Part shown: positions 15,756 to 27,390 of the stretch, piece after piece
How positions within the stretch are numbered: position 1 is the first letter of the stretch
How the letters are laid out: each line of letters begins with the position of its first letter
Origin: Arenicola marina
Taxonomy: Eukaryota > Annelida > Polychaeta > Arenicolidae
Reading direction: 5' to 3'
Assembly (NCBI GenBank): GCA_964019135.1
Contig: OZ025248.1
Location: forward strand, 55,111,670-55,175,669
DNA length: 64,000 nucleotides
Program-made: the position numbers and the translations under genes
Notes under the pieces: generated by a model
Databases searched by the model: none
What the model was told of the DNA's origin: nothing
The model's input: only the letters and a program-made list of their open reading frames with translations

Positions 15756-16195
15756 CTCCCCCACCCCCCCGGAAAATTCCCCCCCGGTCAGTTCCCCCCC
15801 AGACAATTCCCCCCCGGAAAATTCCCCCCCCCCGGACAATTCCCCCCCGGACAATTCTCCCCCGGACAACCCCCCCCCCCACCGGGACAATTCCCCCCCG
15901 GACAATTCTCCCCCGGACAATTCCCCCCACCCCCCCCGGGACAATTCCCCCCCGGACAATTCTCCCCCGGACAATTCCCCCCCGGAAAATTCCCCCCCGG
16001 TCAGCCCCCCCCCAGATAATTCCCCTCCGGACAACTCCCCGCAGACAATTCCCTCTAGGACAATTCCCCCCAGGACAACTTCCCCCTGGACAACTCTCCC
16101 CATAAAATTCCCCCCCGGACAATTCTTCCCCGGACAATTCCCCCCTAAGACAATTCCCCCGGACACATTCCCCCCCCCCCTGAGACAATATCTCG
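15745..16195 (+). repeat. C-rich GGACAATT minisatellite
   Basis: Roughly thirty degenerate copies of a 14-16 bp unit, ggacaattcccccc with changes such as ggaaaattcc, ggtcagtt and ggacaact. The complementary strand has G5-G9 runs every 14-16 bases, so it is strongly G-quadruplex prone. The long open frames on both strands here (Gly-rich or Pro/Gly/Gln-rich) are repeat artefacts. Confidence 0.9.
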
Positions 16196-16567
16196 GACAC
16201 TGTCACCCACATCATCCCAAACGAGACGCCCGCCCCCCCTCCCGCCAATCCCCACCGGTCAAACCCCAACTCAGGACCACAAAAACTGTATGTCGTGCGT
16301 GTGAAGGAGCTTGGCGCTGTCTGTTCTATAACACCCGTTAGGTAGCATTGTGGATGTGCAGGTTTCATATTATATTTCCATGTACACTGAGAAGTTCTGT
16401 CTCTACAAGCCCACAATAAGCCTTGGGTCTTCTGTAACATTAGAATTTGGAACTACATCAATGGCGCAGACGTATTAGAGAGACCCTGCGGCTATGAAGG
16501 GGTTGGGGGTGGGGGGGGGGGGGGTGTACGCCTATGTTATCGCGGTCACACAAACCCTCCTATAGGA

Positions 16568-17130
16568 GAGTTTCGCGGGCGAAATTAAGCTTGTCAGGGT
16601 TTTTTTCAGGCTCCCAGAGTTTTCGAGTATCAATACCGACAAAATTGTGACCATTCAAAGCCGACGTGCGAGTTAATATCAAATATATCTGAATAATTCA
16701 TACTCCTGTGCCGGTCTGGGTATTTTGGATACTTAGGCCTGTCTGGTGGGGAAGGGCGTCGGGGGTTTCCAGGGTCGAGCAGTCCTCGATTGTCTGGGGG
16801 GGCATTGTCCGAGGGTGGCGTGGGGGGGTGGGGGGGGTTGTCTTGCTCCTGTTGTCAGGAGAGAAAAGATTTGCCGGGGAGCAGGACTACCCCCCCCCCC
16901 CCCCCAATAGGACAAATCTTCCCCGCTCGTTCACCCCGACACCTCCCTCCTCCCTTCGGACAATTGCTTGCCCCCCGACAATTCCCCCACAGGAAAATTC
17001 GGACTGTTTTGAACGTGCGTTAACTCGCATGTAGGTTTTGAGTGGTCATAACTTGCTGGGTATTGATACCCGAGACCTCGCCTGTAAAAACGGACGAAAT
17101 GAAATTCGCACGCGAATCTGTCTTGCTAAG
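16568..17130. repeat. Fold-back (inverted repeat) element
   Basis: The outer arms at about 16568-16680 and 17015-17130 are diverged reverse complements. Both contain gagtatcaatacc/ggtattgatacc, a tgaccatt/agtggtca pair and gcgagttaa/ttaactcgc. The complementarity continues inward through G-rich (16790-16850) and C-rich (16878-16985) GGACAATT-type motifs to a loop of about 25 bases near 16860. The whole segment is one imperfect hairpin. It resembles a MITE or fold-back transposon; no coding capacity is seen. Confidence 0.65.
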
Positions 17131-19242
17131 ACTAATTGTGGTGTGTAATTATACACCATCTGTGCTAAAGCGCATTGTGTTTGGCGCGATAGCGCTTCGA
17201 AGAGAAGCATGCACCCCCTCCCCCACCCCCCACCTCACCCCACCCCACACCGCCCCACTTATTTAAACAGATGTTTCCTGCCAATTTAAAACAATCTGCA
17301 TATGGTCCTGAAAAGAAAGGTCGTCATTCACATTTAACGAAAATATAACATTAGCTTAACATTGTCGTGACAAACCTGCTAAAAACAAGATATTTTTCCA
17401 TGACAGCTTACCATAGTTGGAAGCTGCGTGCGCTACTACGTCACAGCTTTGTGTGTACTTCACGGGTTTTCCACACTATTTTAGGGGTGTTAAGTAAACG
17501 AATCCAGGAAATGAATTTTCAGTGATATACTGTGGATGGATCAGGGCACTAGAGACAGGATACATACATAGTGATTGTGTGTCCTATAGGCGCGTGTTTG
17601 TGATGCAGGTTCATTATATATCTGACTCAATGACAATGAAAAAACATTTTTATTCCATATAAGTGGGCATTTCAATCGCCAGTACAAAATATATGGAATC
17701 ACTGGCAAGCTCATTAACGTAATGTGTAGTATTGTGTTAAATAAACGCACTGTATAACATCTAATATGGTTTGATAGTTCCGTAATTATCATTTAAATTT
17801 TTTCGGCATAAGCCACAGACAACTTTTTATACAAGCAATCTATTCACAAACCACACAGGGGGAGGGGATTATATACATATATTGTTTCCCTCTTGTTTGT
17901 TTACATCTTTTTTTTGTATACAAACAATATATAAAAGTTTATATTATATGCGAAAGTTTATCCACCGCATGTCTTAATTACTCGTAAATGTCGATAGATT
18001 GTTTACATAAACTAAGTTAAGCTGGAATCTTTTATGCGCAATAACACGCATGGATATCGATACAGACAGTAATGACACTTATTACTTTAATTAGTAACCG
18101 GTAAGATATACATTATTCGTGTGAAAGAAAATATGGAAGGCCACTTCCTCTTCTCCCACCGTCAAGTGTACATACACCCCATAGCCACAATGCATTAAAG
18201 TGACCCCAATAAACATATCACCATGAAATATAAACCAATCTGTTTCAAAATGACAACGTACCCTACCATAGTTGGATATAGAGCTGACATACATAGCTGC
18301 GCACAGACCTGCGCATAAAACCAGTTGCACACTGTACTTGGTTGACATGACAACGGCTATCACAGATCCATACAATTCGCTATTGATATATGCGACATAT
18401 TTATTTTCAGAAATATTTTTCAACTGATTCATTCTACGTATGTCAAACACTACCAAATATCAACACCATTAGTTAAATTAAGAGCAACATTTTGTATCAA
18501 AAGGATTGAAAATGGGTCAAAAGGTACATATTATGTAATTAAGCAATATTGCCAGTTCAGCTTAATGAATGGCAGAGATGCATTTGCTCTTCACGGCGAA
18601 GCTCAGTCACATATTTTTGAAGCATACATGATTTGTAGGCACCGCTTGACATAGTCGTGGTTTTCTTATTTAACAAAGCTGTCGCTGATTTATCATTTTT
18701 GGATTATTTGTAAAACTCCTGGTTCACGTCAAATTAAATTCCGAAAGCACCAAGTGCCGACAAGTAAGTATCCAACACTCCGTCCACGGCTGGTTCTTGT
18801 CATTCCTGGTTCAGGCGAAACTGAAACCCGATTCTAAGAGTGGAATCACTCCTCCCACATTTCTTAAAATAGTACATGTAACAAACACTATGATATAGCT
18901 TGTGAAACGTACGCGTACTGCATTATATCAGCATAATGCAGATGAAAAGATATATCTTACATATTTATAGGCACATAACATGGAAATCAGTTTAGTATAG
19001 ACATTTAGTTGGCTATGACTCACGTTTTGTCTTATCGGGTAGTACAACGCAAGTATTTGGGTGAAAACAGTACAGAAATAATCTGTCAAACTGCCCGCAG
19101 TTATATATAATGTTCATATTCTGATGTCGTTTCGTATACTTTCTTTTATAAATATCGCACGAAATAAATACTCAGTTCATTACATGTATCTCTTTCTCTA
19201 TGTATATTATAGCTCAACCAATAAAACCATTTTCGCCTAGCT
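17131..19242. other. AT-rich intergenic DNA downstream of the DEG/ENaC gene
   Basis: A C-rich stretch lies at 17215-17255. The rest is AT-rich with no supported exon. A 121-codon minus-strand frame at 18091-18456 has no recognisable family. The 3' UTR of the minus-strand channel gene should extend into this region from 19242 downward. One AATAAA on the minus strand lies near 18400, but the assignment is weak. Confidence 0.4.
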
Positions 19243-19629
19243 TCAGAATCTGATGTCTGAGGTATAGTATGGAGGCGGTGGAGAGGCATGAGAAGTGCTC
19301 ATTTCAGAACCACGTGCCATGTCATACTGGTAATCTTCGGGGTCATCGTCTGTAGCTCGCACGGCTATTTTCGTCGTTGGGGGTCGCTTTCTCTTGCGCA
19401 TCATGCGCTTGCTGTCTCCCAGCGGATCGAGAGCCACGTCGTGCGCGGTTGCCGGGCGACGTGTAGCCTCGGGGTGAATATTTCTCGCAGGCGCGATTGG
19501 CCGGCGCAGTCGCATGAAGCCAAAGACGATGTAGTCCAGGAGAAGTTCGAAGAACTCGAAGATGGTTAGGACTGAGAATCCGACCCAGAGACCAAGGATG
19601 CCGCCACAGTCCGACATAAACTGGCCTTC
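19243..19629 (-). CDS. DEG/ENaC terminal exon, TM2 and C-tail with PY motif
   Basis: The acceptor is gtgtttcag (19638-19630) and the stop is at 19245-19243. EGQFMSDCGGILGLWVGFSV leads into TM2 (LTIFEFFELLLDYIVFGFM). It includes the G-x-S selectivity-filter triplet. The cytosolic tail of about 90 residues is basic (RRP, KRMMRKRKRP) and then acidic (DDDPEDYQYD). It ends SPPPPYYTSDIRF. Confidence 0.95.
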   Translation of the reverse strand, partial: EGQFMSDCGGILGLWVGFSVLTIFEFFELLLDYIVFGFMRLRRPIAPARNIHPEATRRPATAHDVALDPLGDSKRMMRKRKRPPTTKIAVRATDDDPEDYQYDMARGSEMSTSHASPPPPYYTSDIRF

Positions 19630-22600
19630 CTGAAACACACGTCAAGAAACTGTAGGCCTACGTCAGAGTGTAACGCATTTAAAATTGTAAGGACTTCTTG
19701 AAATTAGCATTCGAACGGTTAAAATTGGCTTCAGACCCAGCCTGGTTCTACGTCCCATCACCATGCCTTGGCCCTGTAGGCCATAGCCTATATACCGATT
19801 CCGGGATATCTAACGAAAATCTTCGTCATACAGTACTTGGCTCGCTTGGTATGTATATTAGTTAAAAGCAACATTTGACGGTAATGTCGAGGTCAAGGCA
19901 GGTCGACGACTTCATTTACGTGGAGCAATAGCCTGCGCTCCCCTCGCTCGGCCGCATATGGAAAAATCGATTTACGGCACTGTTCGTGTAATAAGGTTAC
20001 TTTCGCCCTCGCCTTTGGTCAAAGGCCCCTACGTGCAGCAGCGGACCACCCTTTTTTACTTGGTCATAAAATGTGTCCATGGGAGGTTAGAATAGGCCAT
20101 CGACGGCTTAATAATCTTCGTAGCAAGTCGGGATTTGTGCTAACCGGTCGAAATGACGCATTGTAACAGTGGAAAACTGCAGACTGGTCAGCAAAGCAAA
20201 CACTTAGACGTTCGTAAACTTCAGAATCCTGCCATATCGCCTACAGCGAGCACTTGGGCATACACATCGCCTCCCATGTGAACTTTGATCCAAGTCGCGC
20301 ATCTATATAGGGAGGAAGGTCGCATTCATAGCACTGACTCCAGCGGTAACGCTACCAATTTAAGCCGCTGACCTAATTTCACGGCCACACCTTGACCAGA
20401 AGACGACTGGGGTTCGGCATATGCAATAATCAAGCTAGTGGAATCAAGAAATAACCGAAATTCCCCTAATATAGGTCTTAATAATCGTCGTTTTTTCTGG
20501 ATCAACATCACCGGAAAACGATGTACTCGGATTTGAGGAGGGCCGACTGTCGACGCCATGTGACGTCACGGTGACGTCATATTGCGAAAAAAATTCAGTC
20601 GAGAGAGGCGCTATGAAACATCGAATCGACCGTATTGACCTTAACAATTGACTTAGAATGTCGCGAGTTGAATCAAACTGGTCACGAAGGCGTGCTGTCA
20701 CGAGCGGAAGTAGTGACGATCGATATTCGTCATAAGTCTCAGCGGCTCTTTGTTCACATATCACTTATTTCATTATTTATTAGTTTAGTTTGTCTGGCTT
20801 AAAATGCCATGATGTCCATCAAAATAGTATTCTGGCTTACAGTGTACGAAGGTCGCTCTTCGATCGCCTGGTAGTTGAATTCCTCGTAATATATCTCAAC
20901 TTTAACCAGATTTCTTTTGTATTTGTACGGATCGTCTGGTGCCGAGAACAAGTTGGGCACCAAGTGCTGAAACTTCTTGATGACATAAGCCTGCAAAAAA
21001 AAATACCCGTCATGATGGCAAGGCAGATAATAAATGTAATGCCCTGAAGCGAAACATTACGATCTAATAATTAGTCATTTCACACTAGAGCGATTGCTCA
21101 AAACTGATGTGATGGAGCAAGGATTAAGTTGTCATTAAAATAATAAGATGGACTGGCCCATTATGGCGTAACAGGCTAGGTTCATATTGGTTGCAATAGA
21201 ATACCACTGATGGTTGGTATGATATACATGTATTCGATATTTTCCAACGGAGGCTATGAGCGATTTCGGCGCTTTACTGCTCGGACTATTCTCGCATAGG
21301 AAAAGATTCAATCGATTGTTTCGCTGTGAACAAAAATAGCACTGCTATATATATATATATACATTGTTGAATACATTATATTCAAAGAATGGTGCATGGC
21401 TGGTGGAAAAGGGTGTTTTTATATCATTTAAACAGCCAGACCTAGACAACCGTAGAACCGGCGTTGCGTATTCATGCAGTTACAGTTTCAGGCTCCGTTA
21501 GGCCGATCCCCTGAGTACCGTAGAACCGTACTTGGGGCATGCAAATCGTTACGCCTTACAACGCAACTGCGATTTAAAGGGCATGCCTATTCCGGTAAAA
21601 AATTCGGTGGTAATGAGAGTATTTAGCCAAATGATAAGCTTTCTAATGGAGAACAAAATATAAATACAAACTCGCGAAAAAAATAACATCGTCGCCCATA
21701 AGTGCACTTTTGGTGGACGTTGACATTAATTTCTCCTGACCTCCCGCAAACCAATCAGAATCAAACAGGATGAAACGAGGCTCTAAAATTGTGGAGTAAG
21801 CTTTGGTCATCACCTAGCCGGGATGCCTTGCCTCTATGACTGGGGTTGGGATTCAGTCGATGATGACTCCGTTATCACGTTACCAACAAATATGGCCTTT
21901 TGTTGATAATCTCCCTGGGCTTCATAATTTAAATGAAATATCACTGATCGCTGGTATGGGCATTTCCATTAAAGGATATTGCGTCATCAGACATTGCTTG
22001 AGTTTTTTTGGCTGAGTACCAGGAAGAGATATGATAACGCATATACAGTGGTATACAGTTAAAGACTGACACTGACAGGATCAGGCAACGTGCCCGGTAC
22101 ATTTGTAAAATAATTGTAACCCTTGCTTACCTCTTTGTTGTCTGACGGCCAGTTTACAGTCGATATGCTAGGAAGGTAAGTAGTCTCCCTATCATCAAAA
22201 GAGATACCAAGTTCTTATTTTACACTCATGGTATTTCACAACACCCCACCCCCCTCCAGCCCCCGCACCATATGACCTAATGTATTAGTGAAATCCACAG
22301 CATCACCGTTAACTAGAAAAATGTAATAATCTAGATATATTCTCACGACGAAACTCTATTAGCGGATATATATTCTACCCAACAGCTACGGTTGAATAGC
22401 GTATATTCACACCAGCACACGGGCATAAATCTAAAGAGCGTATGATTATTGATGTAGAAACCAAATAGCATTATTACCATGTAACAAATTAATACCATTA
22501 TTATTCTAGACAACTATTCTAATCTCTAAGCTCATAGTCATATTGAGTATATAGAAACACTATTAAAATAGTATAACTTACGAACAAGAATTCGGACACC

Positions 22601-23143
22601 CACAGTCATACTCGTTGCGAAGAAACTTCTGCTGTACCATGTTTTTGCACTCGGCTGAAAATACAAATATATTAATATATTTAATCAAACCATATCATAA
22701 CTGTTGAAACGACTGGAGTGAGATTTACACCGTTGACAGACATCGACAGATAATTACCAGCATAGGCTAGTCCGTTCTTGCACACTTTATTAAAGCTATA
22801 TTTTACCAATTTGATTACATGTAGTGAATAATAACCGTAAAATTTACAAAAGGTTGAGTAAATGTTAAGTCACGCCTAGGACCATTATAATAAAAACCGA
22901 GAAAGTGGCATATTTCTAGACAACTTTTGGCATGAACCAGTGATGAGATATTTATCATGTCGCTCGTTATGGGTGGCGGGAGGTCAATATTATGAATATA
23001 TTCGACTTACTCTGTTTGGAGTTATCTGAGCCACAAGCAGACACAACTTTGTAGTCGAAAGCTCGTCCGTACGACGGATACGTGGCATCCGCACAGTTAC
23101 AGGCGTCAATGATATTCTTCTGGTAACATGTTTTGTAACAGGC
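19243..23143 (-). CDS. DEG/ENaC family sodium channel subunit, five 3' exons (5' part not found)
   Basis: DEG/ENaC subunits form trimeric, amiloride-sensitive Na+ channels with two TM helices and a Cys-rich ectodomain. The exons (minus) are 23143-23011, 22654-22582, 22188-22131, 20990-20841 and 19629-19243. All junctions are AG/GT and in phase, giving 266 residues plus stop. Visible hallmarks are ACYKTCYQKNIIDACNC, the CDCGCP-like Cys cluster (DCGCPNSCSETTY), the WPS motif, KVEIYYEEFNYQAIEERPSY, SDCGGILGLWVGFS (GxS selectivity filter) and TM2. The C-tail ends in a PPPPY motif. TM1 and the first half of the ectodomain are absent. The array starting at 23341 lies where they should be. The subfamily (peptide-gated, acid-gated or other) cannot be assigned. 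Confidence 0.93.
20841..20990 (-). CDS. DEG/ENaC exon, palm region before TM2
   Basis: The acceptor is ttttgcag (20998-20991) and the donor is gtaagc at 20840. Exactly 50 codons, ending NLVKVEIYYEEFNYQAIEER then PSYT. This corresponds to the conserved KV-x-I-Y-[YF]-x-E-L-x-Y segment. The frame continues open past the donor, but the family match stops there. Confidence 0.93.
21346..21361. repeat. (TA)n microsatellite
   Basis: Eight TA dinucleotides within the longest visible intron of the channel gene (22130-20991). Confidence 0.9.
22131..22188 (-). CDS. DEG/ENaC exon, WPS motif
   Basis: A 58-nt micro-exon. The acceptor is gatgatag (22196-22189) and the donor is gtaagc at 22130. It encodes S-ETTYLPSISTVNWPSDNKE. 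The C-x-E-x-x-Y...S.S...WPS arrangement is diagnostic of the family, and phase is preserved on both sides. Confidence 0.9.
22582..22654 (-). CDS. DEG/ENaC exon, Cys cluster
   Basis: The acceptor is tttcag (22660-22655) and the donor is gtaagt at 22581. It joins upstream to give T-ECKNMVQQKFLRNEYDCG then CPNSC. The closely spaced Cys residues are typical just before the WPS segment. Confidence 0.9.
23011..23143 (-). CDS. DEG/ENaC exon, Cys-rich ectodomain (most 5' visible)
   Basis: The acceptor is ttcattacag (23153-23144) and the donor is gtaagt at 23010. It encodes ACYKTCYQKNIIDACNCADA through KVVSACGSDNSKQ, with the conserved C-x3-C and C-x-C spacing of the DEG/ENaC Cys-rich domain. Confidence 0.9.
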
Positions 23144-23340
23144 CTGTAATGAATAAAAACACAAGACCATACAGAAGTTTGAGGCAAAAGAGAAGCACGA
23201 AGCTAAATGGAAATACGAAAATATTTATAAATGTGATGCACATATAAAACCCCAACTGAATTAAGTTACATGGAAACTCCCCGTTAGTTTACGAAGTTAC
23301 ACGGATATACATATAAAACAAAAATCTAACGAACGAGACC

Positions 23341-23560
23341 CCAGTTAATTTAAGAGCACCCCCCCCCGGGGTACCCCCGTTAATGTAAGAGCAACACCCC
23401 CCCCCCGGGAGACCCCCGTTGATTTAAGAGCACGCCCCCCCGGGATACCCCCGTTAATGTAACAGCAACGCCCCCCCCGGCAGAACCCCATTAATGTAAG
23501 AGCAACACCCCCGCCGGGATACGCCCGTTAATGTAACAGCAACTCCCCCCCCGGGAGACC
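23341..23560. repeat. Family C block 1 (about 40-bp units)
   Basis: Five to six units with gttaatgtaagagcaac followed by a C-run and cgggagac or cgggatac. This is the boundary between unique channel-gene DNA and the array. It passes into family A at about 23560. Confidence 0.85.
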
Positions 23561-24945
23561 CCCGTTAATGTCAGAGCATACTCCACCCCCATGACCACTA
23601 GGGAGACCCCCGTTAATGTTAGAGCATACTCCACCCCCATGACCACTAGGGAGACCCCCGTTAATGTTAGAGCATACTCCACCCCCATGACCACTAGGGA
23701 GACCCCCGTTAATGTTAGAGCATACTCCACCCCCATGACCACTAGGGAGACCCCCGTTAATGTTAGAGCATACTCCACCCCCATGACCACTAGGGAGACC
23801 CCCGTTAATGTCAGAGCATACTCCACCCCCGTGACCACTAGGGAGACCCCCCGTTAATGTTAGAGCATACTCCACCCTCATGACCACTAGGGAGACCCCC
23901 GTTAATGTTAGAGCATACTCCACCCCCATGACCACTAGGGAGACCCCCGTTAATGTCAGAGCATACTCCACCCTCATGACCACTAGGGAAACCCCGGTTA
24001 ATGTTAGAGCATACTCCACCCTCATGACCACTAGGGAGACCCCCCTTAATGTTCGAGCATACTCCACCCTCATGACCACTAGGGAGACCCCCTTAATGTT
24101 AGAGAATACTCCACCCCCATGACCACTAGGGAGACCCCCCTAATGTTAGAGCATACTCCACCCCCATGACCACTAGGGGGATCCCCGTTAATGTCAGAGC
24201 ATACTCCACCCTCATGACCACTAGGGAGACCCCCGTTAATGTTAGAGCATACTCCACCCCCATGACCACTAGGGAGACCCCCTTTAATGTTCGAGCATAC
24301 TCCACCCTCATGACCACTAGGGAGACCTCCCTTAATGTTAGAGCATACTCCACCCCCATGACCACTAGGGAGACCCCCGTTAATGTTAGAGCATACTCCA
24401 CCCCCATGACCACTAGGGAGACCCCCGTTAATGTCAGAGCATACTCCACCCCCATGACCACTAGGGAGACCCCCGTTAATGTTAGAGCATACTCCACCCC
24501 CATGACCACTAGGGAGACCCCCGTTAATGTCAGAGCATACTCCACCCCCATGACCACTAGGGAGACCCCCGTTAATGTTAGAGCATACTCCACCCCCATG
24601 ACCACTAGGGAGACCCCCCTAATGTTAGAGCATACTCCACCCCCATGACCACTAGGGAGACCCCCGTTAATGTTAGAGCATACTCCACCCCCATGACCAC
24701 TAGGGAGGCCCCCCTTAATGTTAGAGCATAGTCCACCCCCATGACCACTAGGGAGGCCCCCCTTAATGTTAGAGCATACTCCACCCCCATGACCACTAGG
24801 GAGACCGCCCTTAATGTTAGAGCATACTCCACCCCTATGACCACTAGGGAGGCCCCCCTTAATGTTCGAGCATACTCCACCCCTATGACCACTAGGGAGA
24901 CCCCCCTTAATGTTCGAGCCACGCCACCGTTACCCTAGAGAGGCG
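23561..24945. repeat. Family A block 1 (48-bp units, about 29 copies)
   Basis: The unit runs atgaccactagggagacccc, then cgttaatgttagagcat, then actccaccccc. Copies vary mainly at gttA/Cgag, at cgtt/cctt and at aga/agg before the C-run. The 16-codon period gives mirrored open frames on both strands. Confidence 0.95.
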
Positions 24946-25770
24946 CCCATTAAAATTAGAGCATACTCCAGCCCCACCCTAAGGAAGCCCCCGTTCACGT
25001 TCGAGCATACTCCACCCCCACACTAAAGAAGCCACCGTTCACGTTCGAGCATACTCCACCCCCACACTAAGGAAGCCCCCGTTCACGTTAGAGCATACTC
25101 CACCCCCACACTAAGGAAGCCCCCGTTCACGTTAGAGCATACTCCACCCCCACACTAAGGAAGCCCCCGTTCACGTTAGAGCATACTCCACCCCCACACT
25201 AAGGAAGCCCCCGTTCACGTTCGAGCATACTCCACCCCCACACTAAGGAAGCCCCCGTTCACGTTAGAGCATACTCCACCCCTACACTAAGGAAGCCCCC
25301 GTTCACGTTAGAGCATACTCCACCCCCACACTAAGGAAGCCCCCGTTCACGTTAGAGCATACTCCTCCGCCACACTAAGGAAGCCCCCGTTCACGTTAGA
25401 GCATACTCCACCCCCACACTAAGGAAGCCCCCGTTTATGTTAGAGCATACTCCACCCCCACACTAAGGAAGCCCCCGTTCACGTTCGAGCATACTACACC
25501 CCCACACTAAGGAAGCCCCCGTTCACGTTAGAGCATACTCCACCCCCACACTAAGGAAGCCCCCGTTCACGTTAGAGCATACTCCACCCCACACTAAGGA
25601 ACCCCCCGTTCATGTTAGAGCATACTCCACCCCTACACTAAGAAAGCCCCCGTTCACGTTCGAGCATACTACACCCCCACACTAAGGAAGCCCCCGTTCA
25701 CGTTAGAGCATACTCCACCCCCACACTAAGGAAGCCCCCGTTTACGTTAGAGCATACGCCAACCCCTGCA
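24946..25770. repeat. Family B block 1 (44-bp units, about 18 copies)
   Basis: It is entered through a junction (gagccacgccaccgttaccc, then aaaattagagcat) that recurs at the other A-to-B borders. Units carry aaggaagcccccgttcacgt and then tagagcatactccac. The block ends at the spacer with gcatacgccaacccctgcaa. Confidence 0.95.
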
Positions 25771-25960
25771 ACTGAGGTCTAAAACCTTGATTCGCCATCG
25801 CTTGATTCCCCGGGATACCCCCGTCAAGGTAAGAGCAACACCCCCCAGGGAGACCCCCGTTAATTTAAGAGCACCCCCCCGGGATACCCTTGTTAATGTA
25901 ACAGCAACGCCCCTCCTGCAGAACCCCGTTAATGTAGCAGCAACGCACCCCCCCCCCCCC
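25757..25960. repeat. Spacer plus family C block 2
   Basis: A non-repetitive spacer of about 55 bp (ctgaggtctaaaaccttgat, then tcgccatcgcttgattcc) precedes about four C units. The same spacer recurs at 33910-33965, which marks the module start. Confidence 0.85.
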
Positions 25961-27390
25961 GAGAGACCCCCGTTAATGTTAGAGCATACTCCACCCCCAT
26001 GACCACTAGGAAAAGCCCCCTTACTGTTCGAGCATACTCCACCCCCATGACCACTAGGGAGACCCCCCTTAATAATAGAGCATACTCCACCCCCATGACC
26101 ACTAGGGAGGCCCCCCTTAATGTTTGAGCATACTCCACCCCCATGACCACTAGGAAGAGCCCCCTTAATGTTCGAGCATACTCCACCCCCATGACCACTA
26201 GGGAGACCCCCCTTAATAATAGAGCATACTCCACCCCCATGACCACTAGGGAGGCCCCCCTTAATGTTAGAGCATACTCCACCCCCATGACCACTAGGGA
26301 GACCCCCCTTAATGTTCGAGCATACTCCACCCCCATGATCACTAGGGAGACCCCCTTTAATGTTAGAGCATACTCCACCCCCATGACCACTAGGGAGACC
26401 CCCCTTAATGTTAGAGCATACTCCACCCCCATGACCACTAGGGAGACCCCCTTAATTTTCGAGCATACTCCACCCCCATGACCACTAGGGAGACCCCCCT
26501 TAATGTTCGAACATACTCTACCCCCATGACCACTAGGGAGACCCCCCTTAATGTTAGAGCATACTCCACCCCCATGACCACTAGGGAGACCCCCCTTAAT
26601 GTTAGAGCATACTCCACCCCCATGACCACTAGGGAGGCTCCCCTTAATGTTAGAGCATACTCCACCCCGATGACCACTAGGGAGGCTCCCCTTAATGTTA
26701 GAGCATACTCCACCCCCATGACCACTAGGGAGGCCCCCCTTAATGTTAGAGCATACTCCACCCCCATGACCACTAGGGAGACCCCCCTTAATGTTCGAGC
26801 ATACTCCACCCCCATGACCACTAGGGAGACCCCCCTTAATGTTGAAGCATACTCCACCCCCATGACCACTAGAGAGATCCCCCTTAATGTTAGAGCATAC
26901 TCCACCCCCATGACCACTAGGGAGACCCCACTTAATGTTCGAGCATACTCCACCCCCATGACCACTAGGGAGACCCCCCTTAATGTTCGAGCATACTCCA
27001 CCCCCATGACCACTAGGGAGACCCCCCTTAATGTTCGAGCATACTCCACCCCCATGACCACTAGGGAGACCCCCCTTAATGTTCGAGCATACTCCAACCC
27101 CGTGACCACTAGGGAGCCCCCCCGTTAATGTTAGAGCATAGTCCACCCCCATGACCACTAGGGAGGCCCCCCTTAAGGTTAGAGCATACTCCACCCCCAT
27201 GACCACTAGGGAAACCCCCCTTAATGTTGAAGCATACTCCACCCCCATGACCACTAGGGTGACCCCCCTTAATGTTAGAGCATACTCCACCCCCATGACC
27301 ACTAGGGAGACCCCCCTTAATGTTAGAGCACACTCCACCCCCATGACCACTAGGGAGGACCCCCTTAGTGTTCGAGCCACGCCACCGTTA
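25961..27390. repeat. Family A block 2 (48-bp units, about 30 copies)
   Basis: The same 48-bp family as block 1 but mostly the cccccctt variant. Duplicated almost intact at 34147-35577 (offset 8187). Confidence 0.95.

Noticed and set aside
15657..16440. Gly-rich and Pro-rich ORFs of 120-240 codons
   Set aside because: They are translations of the GGACAATT/C-run minisatellite on either strand.
18091..18456. 121-codon minus-strand ORF
   Set aside because: No recognisable family, AT-rich and without splice or codon evidence. It could be a real exon, but nothing supports it.
20326..20764. Minus-strand ORFs between channel exons
   Set aside because: They lie in the intron between 20840 and 19630, and the flanking exons join in phase without them (SYT-EGQF).
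25929..27380. 483-codon minus-strand ORF and its twin at 34119-35567
   Set aside because: They are open because of the 48-bp monomer. They switch frame by indel from one repetitive peptide to another, both strands are open, and no start context, splice signal or known domain is present.
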